From Ignelater luminosus (lineage: Eukaryota; Arthropoda; Insecta; Coleoptera; Elateridae): a stretch of 64,000 nucleotides of DNA. The notes under the pieces were generated by a model, which was given only the letters and a program-made list of their open reading frames with translations, was not told the origin of the DNA and did not search any database. The position numbers and the translations under genes were made by a program. Positions 33,901 through 44,210 of this stretch are shown here, piece after piece (position 1 is the first letter of the stretch; every line of letters starts with the position of its first letter). The DNA lies in NCBI GenBank assembly GCA_011009095.1, contig VTPC01003925.1, forward strand, positions 186,001 through 250,000, written 5' to 3'.

Positions 33901-36900
33901 ACACTATCTTGGTTATTTGGTTGGGAATTTTAGAAATTTCTACAAATCCTGATTTACCTCTTCTCCCAAAGAATTCATTTGGGTTTTTGCTTTTCTATGG
34001 AAATTTGATCATTGAAATGAGATTTTTCCCAGAAATCAGAAATTTATGAGAAGCAACATACATTTATATTTTCCCTCCAATTGGAAAAACTTATAATAGT
34101 AGTTTCTTTTCAGAATTCGATTAAACCATTAAATATGACATAATGGCTGAATTTCAAGTAAAAAATGGCTACTCAAAGATGACATCATATTAAGGGAATC
34201 TTGTATCTAAATGACTTCTTGGTGGTGATTTATTAGCTTTACTAAAAATCTTCAGTCGGCCCATATCGCTCCCTTACGCACGTGATATACCTGCGATAAC
34301 TCTTAGTATAGCCCTCGCCATAAGAATAAAATATTCGAGATAGCGAGATATCTCCCCGCAACACTTCCAGTGACTACCTTACTGCATGCCTATAGGCATC
34401 TCACTTTTTCCAAAAAAAGGGCGTATTACACTTTTTACGTAGTTTTACCTTTTCTTTACGATGGTTAAAGTTTCGAGTTCTGGCACAAATAACGAAAAAC
34501 CAAAAATAACCAATTCACAAGAAATTCTAAGATTTCTTATCTCCAAAATTCCTCCACCTAAAACTAACAGCGCTAGCAGGGATATAATGGGAACGGCACC
34601 CCCCCCCCCAGGTTTAGAGGGTCTTTTTGAAAAGATTCGGCATTTGCTTACAAAATCACAAGGTCACTCGAGTACATTTACTGCAAAAGATTCATCTCTC
34701 TAGCTTAAAAGGTGTCCGTTCCAGGACCGTATTTGCAAAGTTTTTCGCGTTTTCGACCCAAAAGATAACCTTGTAGGAAAAAAGTGCATTGAACCTTTTG
34801 CAACTACGTTTCCCTATAGTCGGATAACTGCCCCAAAAAGATCCAAAAGAAGGAAAATCATGTTTTTTGTTCTAATTGACCCTAGAAACGGTAAAATGCC
34901 ACTTGTACCTACCTAAACTTATTGACCTGACAATGCTTCTTAGTTTAAAAAAAATCCCAGCTGGATCGAACCATAATTAAAAGAGTTACAAATTTTTTAA
35001 GTGGGCATTTTTCGAGTGAGTGGATAAGCCTTCCTAGAACATAAATCTCGAATATTATGTTGAACAAACTATAGGGACGGTTTTGGTGGGGGTTGCAAAA
35101 TTCGCAGATTTCCCAAACGGTTTTTTTGGGGGGCTTTGCGATTTCTTGGTTTTTCACCGAATTCTCTCTCTTATCCCGCCATAGTGCTTGTGAAGCTGTG
35201 TCGATTGGCAAAAATCAACTCCCGCCCTTATAGTTTCAGAGCTAGGAACCTTTCTAAGTTCGACCAAATCGTAAGAGGTGCGAAATCGGTTCGAGCGGTT
35301 TCAGATACCTCAATCGACAGAATCCATACGACAACACCCTTAATCCCAGATTGCTAGACTTGCCAATAAGGTCCCAATCAAGTTTGCCCATTTTCGCCGC
35401 TAGGTGTCACCGCATGCATAGGGTAGTCGAAGAAAATCATGTTCCACTTACACTCCAATGATTGCAGATAAAGCTGCCGACCTTTGATATACCTCTAAAC
35501 TCAGTGATTTTATAATCAATGGTCTCACTACTACATATTTTATCGTTAACTGCCCACCTTAAAGTGGTATCTCCTAGTCAACTGGTTCATTGTGCGACTT
35601 CCGGCACTTAATACTTCAATAACAACTTTGCTTGTCATAAATAGAATAGCGCAGATGAAGAAAAGAAAATAATTTGGTTTCTCAATCCTTAAGTACAAGT
35701 CGATCCATGGAAGATGACATTATTTGGGATGTTATTTCTGCCTAGTTTCCAAGAATTGAAGTTTCATTGCTTAGAACAATACACTTCTACGATCTTAGCT
35801 TGCACTATAGTGTCTGAAAAAATCATACAAAGATTTGCCCTCTTCACTGTGTGACGCTAAGAATCCTTCATAGATTAACTACTAAAGCTATAGGGCAAAC
35901 CTGCAAAATATACCTGGTGTCTAATTTAGAAAGTTGATATAAGTTCCGGTAGAACAAGAACAAGGTTATATCAGACAATGATTACTTTACCGCTACCAAA
36001 TTTCATTTTTCAAGAAAGATAGGTTAGTTTCATCTAGTATGTGTAAGAATAGTGACTAGAACATACCGATGAGTAAGTTACGTTTATCATGTTCAGTATT
36101 TTTTATAAATGAATGAAATCATAAGTGATTTATAAAAATAATAAAAGTTGGAAAGCAAGCCGTTAAAATCGCGAAAAATTAAAGAACAATAATACTAAAA
36201 CCTTCAGAAATAAAATTAGTTTAGAAGAGTTACAAAATAATATCGGAACGTGATTTAAATTATAGTACAAGTCACTCTGTCCTTTGCTTTTTTTATCTTA
36301 AAGTTCTGAAAGTCAACGACACGCAATAATAATGACAGTGAACTTGCCAAATGGCTATCGTAAATTTCATCTGCCCTGTTAAATGTTAAAGTAATTCAGT
36401 AAACTTTTTTTTTTGTTTCTCTTCATGAATAATGTTCTTCGAAAGGAATATTCAGTAATAACTAATATAAAAGGATTTTTAAATATTTTTTAATTTCTCA
36501 TGTTATAATTTTATTTATTATTATATACAATTTTCTTGCAGTAATCAATGTGACACAAAACAATAAAAATTGATTTTTATTTGTTTTCTTCAATTTATAT
36601 TAAAAATTTAAAATTATACACATACCTAATATGATGCCCCTTTCACAAACTCCCCTCGCCGCAGTAGTTCTATTATCAATTCAGAGATCACTTCACCTCC
36701 ATCTGGGTCAGTATAGGTTCGATTTAATTTTCTGGGGCTGTCCCGTCGGGCAGCAGTGGTATCTCAAGTCAGTAGAAATTCAGAGATTTCCTGAGATTTT
36801 CTTATCGAAGCATATGTGATGCTCCAAATGTATGTAAACAGTATTAGGTTCGTCCATCGATCGTCACTTGTCTTGTTTTGGTTTTTAATTCTTGGCCCTG

Positions 36901-37644
36901 ATGTAAGTTCCCTGAATAACATCATATCGACTTTTTCTAAATAGTTCTTACAGAAAACAGAAGAAGATCGCCTGAAACGCATCCATAATAAACGCTATAC
37001 TGTAGGCTATAAGATAACAAAAAAACTTCATGATGATAGGACTTTCCATACTGCAGACAGAAGACTAAACGCTTTACTTCTAGTGAGGTAGGGAAGAGAG
37101 GGAGAAAAAAATGCGAATAGGATTAAGTTTTGAGCAATTTTTAAGATTTCTGTGCACTTTTCAATTTGGTACAAATCGGTACCTGGATAACGACCGTCTT
37201 TTTATGTTTGAACGGTAATTTTTTCAGTATTTGTCCTATAATCTCTTAAGTGTACACTCCATATTTCATTCTTCTAGATCTTTCACTTCTCTCGCTATGA
37301 ATGTTTTTTGTTTAGATTTGAACGGATTCTAGCAGCGAAAAGTACAAACGAAAAAATTATTTTAGCAATGACTGCGTAGTATCAATATAAGTATGAGGAT
37401 ACCAAACAACGTTTTAATATCTTTCAAAAACCTTTATTCAAAGTGTAACGTAAAGAATAACAGATATTTTAGAAGTAAATCATAAAATGGCCAGCATATA
37501 TGATACATACACATATATTACCTTTCTCTAATAAAAAGTCGCCGGCCTCCACCCCCAATATTCCTTTGTTTTAAGTTCAGTATCCAATTATTAAATTATT
37601 GCTTTTGATTTGCTATTTTCAGATTGAATCACAAAAAAGGCAAA

Positions 37645-37761
37645 ATGGAGATTATCCTAATGTTTACAACAGCATTACTAGCACTGGTATGTGCTCAAGA
37701 TATAGGATTTCCAGGTCTACGTGATGAAGATCCTCCAGGAAAGCAACCACCAAGATTATCG
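37645..37761 (+). CDS. DUF4789-type coding exon 1 (signal peptide)
   Basis: This exon encodes residues 1-39, including the signal peptide and a Pro-rich acidic stretch (DEDPPGKQPPR). It ends in phase 0 at GTAGGTATA. Confidence 0.8.
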
Positions 37762-38635
37762 GTAGGTATATTTCTGTTTATATCTTTTGATTTGTTGGTT
37801 AGTATTATTCTCTCTATAAACACAATAGTGTTCTTTTCATTTTTTCAATGTGATCTAAATAACATCTTGATATCTTGTAAAAATTGCTCCAGTTAACAAT
37901 ACTTATTACATTGCAGGATAACAGGATTCCTATACACATTCCTGGAAGATGTCCTGAGAATCAAATATTATACCCAGGTGATCAAAAACATGATTGGGTT
38001 TGTGACTGCGGACCTGGTAAGTTATTTTAAGTTACTTTGGCCCAAATTATTAACACTGACTATTAATTTATAGGTTTCATATATCTCCCATCTGCAGATG
38101 GATGCTTTGCAGCATACAGAAAAGGACCATGTCCTGATAATCAAATTTTAATTTTACCAAAAGGCAAGGTTGTACCAGAATGTGTTTCTAATCCTTGTCG
38201 AACTGATGGATTTGTGAGGTAAACCTTATTTTAGTTCTTTATTTGAGTTTCATTGCTTTAACTCTGAATTGATAATATTCTTCTGATTTAACCAACTGTT
38301 GTTACACCTACCAAGACTTTTCTAATTTGTCAAAATTTTTTTTATTCCAAACCACAAACACACAATGATCTCAATTAATTGATATCGTTAAGTTACTGGC
38401 AATCTGTTAGATACCTATGATGATAAGATGGCTGTTTTTTGTGTTGATTTGCACTTGTTTTGATTTTTAACGTTTTAATTATATTACTTTTAGATATTTG
38501 TATATTATTATTAGTATTATTATTAATTTATTATATTTTAGTAAGGTTAGTGTTACATTGTAATATTTTGTTGTATTTTGTGTTATCAAGTACAAGTAAG
38601 TTTTAAACTGCCATTTGTAGCTTGGATAATAGACC

Positions 38636-38684
<49 letters not shown>

Positions 38685-38895
38685 TTACAGATATGAAGAT
38701 CAATGCTATGAATTGGATAAAAGTGGTGGACCATGCAAGCCAGCAAGTGAAGGTGGTGGAATTTTTGGTGTAAACGGAACAACCTTTGCATTGGAATGTC
38801 TTAAAGATACGCAACCACTCAATCTTATCAACTTCCCCAGCAATTGTCCTCCAGGAAGCAGAAGAAGTGCAAGCAATTGTAGACCAGAATATTAA
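37645..38895 (+). CDS. secreted cysteine-rich DUF4789-type protein (gene span, four coding exons)
   Basis: The coding exons are 37645-37761, 37917-38016, 38074-38218 and 38691-38895. Phases fit and the product has 188 residues. Residues 1-18 form a signal peptide (MEIILMFTTALLALVCA, then QD), so the protein is probably secreted. The mature part is rich in Cys, with paired motifs GRCPENQILYPGD, CDCGPGFIYLP, GPCPDNQILILPKG, DQCYEL, GPC and NCPPGSRR. The C-P-(E/D)-N-Q-I-L pattern occurs twice, suggesting a duplicated unit. This layout, with CGPGF.Y.P...GC followed by GPC, is what I know from arthropod DUF4789 proteins, whose function is unknown. The upstream TATTTTCAG at 37614-37622 suggests a non-coding first exon further 5'. 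The ATG at 37645 is chosen because the signal peptide starts there. Confidence 0.8.
37917..38016 (+). CDS. DUF4789-type coding exon 2
   Basis: This exon follows TTGCAG and ends in phase 1 at GTAAGT. It encodes residues 40-72 with the first GRCPENQILYPG motif and the CDCGPG motif, whose last Gly is completed by exon 3. Confidence 0.8.
38074..38218 (+). CDS. DUF4789-type coding exon 3
   Basis: This exon follows TTTATAG and ends in phase 2 at GTAAAC. It encodes GFIYLPSADGCF, the second CPDNQILILPKG motif and a Cys-rich end (ECVSNPC). Confidence 0.8.
38636..38684. repeat. (ATT)n microsatellite next to a splice acceptor
   Basis: About 16 ATT units end directly at the TTTTACAG acceptor of exon 4 of the DUF4789-type gene. 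The repeat supplies most of the T-rich tract before the splice site. Confidence 0.95.
38691..38895 (+). CDS. DUF4789-type coding exon 4
   Basis: This exon encodes the C-terminal part, from the split Arg codon through DQCYELDKSGGPC and a Gly-rich turn to NCPPGSRR and the stop at 38893-38895. Five Cys residues are present. Confidence 0.82.
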
Positions 38896-39122
38896 TAGAA
38901 ATAGAGATGACCGCTTTAAAATTAGAAAAATAATGTTGTATTGCAATTTTTTAAAAAAACAAAATTTGTTGAAAATTATTGTTCACTTTACAAAATCCTT
39001 TGTTGTGGGTCATTCCATTAAGGTTATAAAGTAAAATGATATACTTCAACAATGCTCAATTACAATAATATAAGAAATACATTTGTTTTAATTTTTTAGA
39101 TTTCAGTGAAATTGATAAAGAT

Positions 39123-39128
39123 AATAAA
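39123..39128 (+). promoter_or_regulatory. candidate poly(A) signal for the DUF4789-type gene
   Basis: AATAAA lies 228 bp after the stop; another at 39240-39245 is an alternative. Confidence 0.4.
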
Positions 39129-40392
39129 ATCAATTTTTCACAAAATATCAATATTGCATTTATTATTAAAAAACAAATTCTATTCCAATTTAAGAAAAAA
39201 GTTACTGTTGCATTCGTATAATAGAACAAATCATTTTTGAATAAATTTGAATTTTCTTAACCTGACCATAGAAATTATATGTACGTAGAGTAAATGAAAC
39301 TCGGAAGAAATTTATTCCGCTTTCCCCTATGAATTTTTACATTTCTTAAGAAATATGAGAATACTAGTGAGACCATTTATAAACCTCTACATGTTTTTTG
39401 GTAATAAGGAATAATAAATGTACCTCATGATAAGAACACTATAAAAGCAGCTTCTTTTCCCAAATTGAATGGATAGGTACCAATTCCATGCTATTATGTC
39501 CTGTAGTAATAACTATGAGAAAGATTTTCTCCTAATACCATATATTTATCTAGAATAAAATGTTCCAATATGTTTACCTAAATCTTTTCAATATTATGAG
39601 TCGTAGGATCTGCCGATAAAGTAGAATTTAAGAAACATTACACAATAATTCACTTCTCTGGAAGTTTTGTTAACTTCTAGCCTTGCTATGTTAATTTTTT
39701 AATTCTATTGGGTTCACAAATAATGTTAGTATACTATACTACCTTTCAATAATTAAAAAAAAATTACTGCAAATTTGATTCTTTCTCCAAGAAATTCATA
39801 GATAGTAGAGAAATTATGGTGATAGTGTTATTTCTGAGTTTGCATTTTTAGAAAAGTTCTGTTACATAAGACATAAAAAAATTCCCAAAAGACTGAAATT
39901 TCAATTGTTTGAATTCTAATTCTTTAAAAGCCTCAGCTTGGTAAAATGTTTATTTGCCAATATCTCCTGAACAAGTTGAGCAGTCAGAATATTTCCTTTT
40001 GGAAATAAAAATTCACATACATAGCTACCTATAATCCAATTGTTTTATAGTTTTTGTGCGAATGATAGTTATTGGAAAACTACTGGCCATGCAGAAATAA
40101 GACAAAACTAGATTACCAATTACTCGACTCATTCAGTACATACTGGCAAAAAAAATGTGTTTGGTCGCCTTTCAAGATGGCCACTTAAGCTCTGGGTGTA
40201 GAAATCAAGACTTCCAAAAAGACATTTCAGTCTACCAGGAATCTTCTTCAAATTAAAATTTTATTTTCTCATATCATATGATTCTCGTCTTGAATTGATC
40301 AGTGTTGTATGGTTAATAGACTTTCGAGATTTTAATTTGTGCTACCACATTTTTCATGCTACTTAATTTTATATGAGGAAATAATCGAGTCG

Positions 40393-40730
40393 AGACTGGC
40401 CTTAGCATTTGGTGCGCCCTGAGGCAACTTCAAGTGTTTGCACACTTTTCCATGCTGTATTAGAAACCTTTCGACCTAGAAGACTTTAATAGTAGAATTG
40501 ACTGTCAGTAAGAAAAACCTCATCAGTCCAAATAACAACTTAATCAACAAACCCAACCAGTTCATGAAAAGATAATAAATATTACCAAAAAGGTAAGAAA
40601 TCAATTCAAGAGCAATAAAACAGATTTCAAGTTTTGGTCTCATCTTTAATCTAGATTCTATACCAAACCTTAATTTGCATTTAATTATTTCATTCATATG
40701 TACTGAATTGAAAATAAACACAGAGATCTC
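40393..40730. mobile_element. hAT-like fragment, copy 2
   Basis: ACTGGCCTTAGCATTTGGTG followed by CGCCCTGAGGCAAC resembles hAT termini. Similarity to the fragment at 29262 continues through CGACCTAGAAGACTT, CTGTCAGTAAGAAAAACC and CAACAAACCCAACCAGTTC. No transposase domain is recognised. Confidence 0.5.
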
Positions 40731-41755
40731 ATCTGGAAAAATATTTTAAGCAGATTTCAGGTGAATTTCATTTGTGCAGAGAATAGATCATCTTGGTTCC
40801 TGCTTTGAGACTAGCAAAATATTGAAAATATTCAGAAAGCAGAGTGGCGTCTAGTTCACGTGATTTATTGGTCAATAGTTACTCGAATTCATGTTTGAAA
40901 ACACATCTGAATGTCATTGCTCAAAGACGCCATTTCAGAATGTGAAAAACCCTTATTTAATGGAAAAGTAGAAGTTTTCTTGATGTCATCCTAAAAAATG
41001 GAATTTTTGATAACCAAGAAGAACAAGAAGAAACAGAACGTCTTAATGACGTCAATTATTCTGATTCGTCGTCGGCAACAAATATGTCCAGTTAATCAAG
41101 TGACTCTGCTTGCTGAGTCACAGTTTTACGCAATTTCGTCCTTTATAAGTATATTGGAAGAGAAGATTTTCATTTTCCGGAATATTGCAATGTCGTCGTC
41201 CCACATTGCGAAAATTTGCAAGGTTGCAGTTACGCCACCGTTGTTGAGTCGTCGATGGTATGTATGTAAATGGCCATCTAAATATCTCGCTACCATAACA
41301 CTGTTACCTTCTGATTTATTTATATTGCACTGCATGGTACAAAAAAAAGAGATACATCAATGTTGTGGGAATTAGGTTCAAAGAACTGTATTTCTGTAAC
41401 CATACAGAATTAGATGCTGTTTATTTTCATGTTTCATTAACACCGTTACCTCCTCAGATATCCTGTACGTTATACAGACACAAAATGAATGTATCAATGT
41501 TTACATATTTTAAAGCCCAAATAGATGACAATTCAACTAATATTGAGTTAACTCGATTTCTGTTAGGGTTCGTTCGTGATAAATACTTTTTGATGCTGAC
41601 AATCTCAGAAGAAGTACAAACAAAGAAAAATAAAAATCGACAAAGACAGTTTTACTACTTAAATAAAATGAACATTACACCTGAACATGTTCTTTCGTAG
41701 AACAGAACGTAGAAACACAAAAATAGATTCATGTGGACATAACTATATACATATA

Positions 41756-42334
41756 CAGTAAAACTTGGATTTGACGTCATCGGATTTAACGACAACTCTG
41801 ATATAACGTCAAGTTTTTACCGGTCCCGTGATTTTACTATGCTACATAACGCTAAAATACTCGCTCATACCGTCATAAAACTCGGTTGTAACGTCATATT
41901 TAAGCACCTTCCAAAATTCTAAAATCGTATTTTTCGAGTAGAATATGGTTTGCAGATGTTTAAGTTACCGTTACACTCTCCGTTCAGTAAAATGTCTTAT
42001 TGTTCGGTAAAATTTCAAAAAGTAGGTTGTAAATCATTGAATACAAAAGAGATTTCTAGCTTGCACGGGTAACTAAACTTTAATTTATAACTTGTGACAA
42101 ACCCTAATTGCTTTTCTTAAAAATTTAGAAACTGGAAATAGTTTAGATTTCTCAATCTTAATAAATTTATCGTCTTTTGATACCGTATATTAATTAAATT
42201 TGAATTATAATACATTTCTAAGCACACTTGGCATTTTTCTTGGTCTGAAATTAGTACTTCACGTATAACGACACTCGGTTATAACAACAAAAACTTTCCG
42301 GTCCCTTAGATGACGCTATAACCGAGTTCTACTG
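41756..42334. mobile_element. Tigger/pogo-like MITE
   Basis: The left end is CAGTAAAACTTGGATTTGAC. The right end in reverse complement is CAGTAGAACTCGGTTATAGC. About 19 of the first 25 bases agree and both lead into GTCAT. Both sides carry subterminal (G)ATATAACG / GTTATAAC copies and a CCGGTCCC block. A TA precedes the left end; the expected TA on the right is lost. No transposase is encoded in the 579 bp. Confidence 0.8.
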
Positions 42335-44064
42335 TTTTTTTGTTTGTTGTTGTTTCTTTTGCCTTCAACCCTGTCTTTATCCATAACAGTACTGGTTTTC
42401 GACTTCTCCAGTCAGTTGTACTGAGCTACTGTTGTACTGGTTTTCTATTACTTATTACGAGCAAAAGGCGAATCTGACAAGAGGTAGTGAGAGGTGCTCC
42501 CATTTTGGTTTGTAAGTTTTCAACATACGTGTTTTATAATAAACTACTGACTATTACTTTAGGGAAGTTTTTTTCAGATGATCATCAGATCGGTTCATAA
42601 CATGTTATTATTATTCTTTTATTATTAATATTATTTTTCTTTCTTTCCCCGCCTTTCTGGCCATAAAAATTTGTAAAATAATATATGCCCTGCAATAACT
42701 AATTAAGAGCCAAACAGGAGATTCAAAATTATGATTTTGAGATATTGTAGAAAAAACAAGAAATTTTAAATAGAAACTGTACACCTTGCAAAGCAAAGTG
42801 TTTTCAGATATATCTATATTAAGAAAAATCAACTAGTGACCATCTGAAGAAACATCCATCCTGTATATAATTTATTAGAACGACATTCTTTTTATTATGA
42901 AACCATATGAAACGTTAAGAGGATGTGGAAAGGCTGGACGACGTTCCTCGAGATTTATATCTTACTTATCTTTGATTAAATAGCAGAAAGTTTTGTGTAA
43001 TTGTCCGTTTCTACAGAGTACTTTGTATCGATAATTCTACAATTAACCGATTTCATATATGACATGCTGATTTGGAACACCCTATATATAAGCCTTCAAT
43101 CTAAGATTTTTCTACTAAGATTGCGAATTTTATTTACATATTACGTGAATCTTTGTATGTTTTTATTACTAAAAGTACATAAATATGCACGGTATGACTT
43201 TTGTTAAAGTACTATCTGCATATATTATGCAAGTTCATTCAAAAAACTTTTAATACCTGCTAAGCTACATCCACATAACATAACATCCAACATCCTTGAG
43301 TTTGTCTTACGCTCCGATACTAGCTTTTCAACTACATCGTATTTTTCTAAAATTTCAGGTATAAATGAAGCAAATATTCCTCCGAAATATAATTATTAGA
43401 ACTACTAGTACAGTAAACAGTAGTACCTATGCATTAGCGTATTGGCATTTATGAAAGTAAATAAACAAAATAGTTAAGGTTATGTTACAATTTCTAAACT
43501 TACCAATAATTCTGAAACTTCCAATTTTCTAAAAAGTATGACTGAAACCCTTCTTCCTATCAGTTTAAAAAATCAAATTAAAATTGAACAACTTTTCACA
43601 AACGTAATAACCGCAAAAATCTACAAAGTTGCGTGAACCGGCGAGTTTAATAAGTTATGTAATGTACTGCATTTTGTGATGCATACCTCAGCCCCAGTGC
43701 TTTACGCCAAACTGCGCAAACTTGTATCCATTGTGGTGAATTAGAATTTGCATTTGCTATTTGTTATTTTAGGTGCTTCAAGAACGTTACTTTTTGGAAG
43801 ACTTAAATTTATTTGTATAGTACTATCCTCTTAAAAATAAATATAATTAGAATTTTTCTCTATATTTGCTTGTCATTATATGACTAATAATTTAAGACCC
43901 ATTACACTTCCTCAAACAATGCACTCGAAATTTCCAAATTAAAATAGATGTACTAACACTGCCAAGTCTATTATTTATTTATCGAAAAAATAAACATCAT
44001 TACGTAACAATGCAATTATAAATGTAGGAAGCTTGAGATAGGTTTTAAATAGATGCGGACGCGA

Positions 44065-44078
44065 GGCGTCACGACGCC
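44065..44078. promoter_or_regulatory. GC-rich inverted repeat upstream of acylphosphatase
   Basis: GGCGTC and GACGCC face each other with a 2-base spacer (AC), 9 bases before the TATA box. It contains the bZIP half-site CGTCA. Its position suggests a promoter element, but this is inference. Confidence 0.45.
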
Positions 44079-44086
44079 CTCAACAT

Positions 44087-44094
44087 TATAAAAG
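44087..44094 (+). promoter_or_regulatory. TATA box of the acylphosphatase gene
   Basis: TATAAAAG lies 56 bp before the start codon, so transcription would start near 44117 and leave a 5' UTR of about 30 bases. Confidence 0.6.
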
Positions 44095-44149
44095 AGCTCT
44101 CTGAATATAAAGAATCTAAGATAACTTTAGAAATTATAATTTTAAGAAT

Positions 44150-44210
44150 ATGGGAGGCGTTATTGTGCCTATAGTTTCAGTGGAATTCGAAGTTTTTGGT
44201 AAAGTTCAAG
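44150..44210 (+). CDS. acylphosphatase coding exon 1
   Basis: This exon encodes residues 1-20 and the first base of the Gly codon of the GKVQG loop. The ATG lies 56 bp downstream of a TATA box. The donor is GTAAGT. Confidence 0.87.

Larger units (their letters stand above)
26106..37644. other. intergenic region, repeats only
   Basis: No host gene is recognised between the Fuseless-like and DUF4789-type genes. Contents are a palindromic MITE (28104-28571), a hAT-like fragment (29262-29600), a GC-richer segment with open frames but no recognisable protein (30370-30805), a TC microsatellite (30901-30929), a CAGTGT-type end near 31398 and another unassigned GC-richer stretch (34450-35420). A perfect 16-base palindrome lies at 33707-33722. 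The rest is plain AT-rich DNA. Confidence 0.6.
39246..44064. other. intergenic region between the DUF4789-type and acylphosphatase genes
   Basis: It holds a hAT-like fragment (40393-40730) and a Tigger-like MITE (41756-42334). Open frames at 40998-41375 and 41365-41700 overlap each other, lack recognisable domains or splice context, and are not called as genes. The rest is AT-rich with nothing recognised. Confidence 0.6.

Noticed and set aside
37624..37644. Upstream extension of the DUF4789-type frame by seven codons
   Set aside because: The codon at 37624 is TTG, it lies just after a likely splice acceptor, and the signal peptide begins at the ATG at 37645.
40998..41700. Two overlapping open frames of 125 and 111 residues
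   Set aside because: The second starts at GTG, neither has a known domain, and no splice or promoter context supports them.
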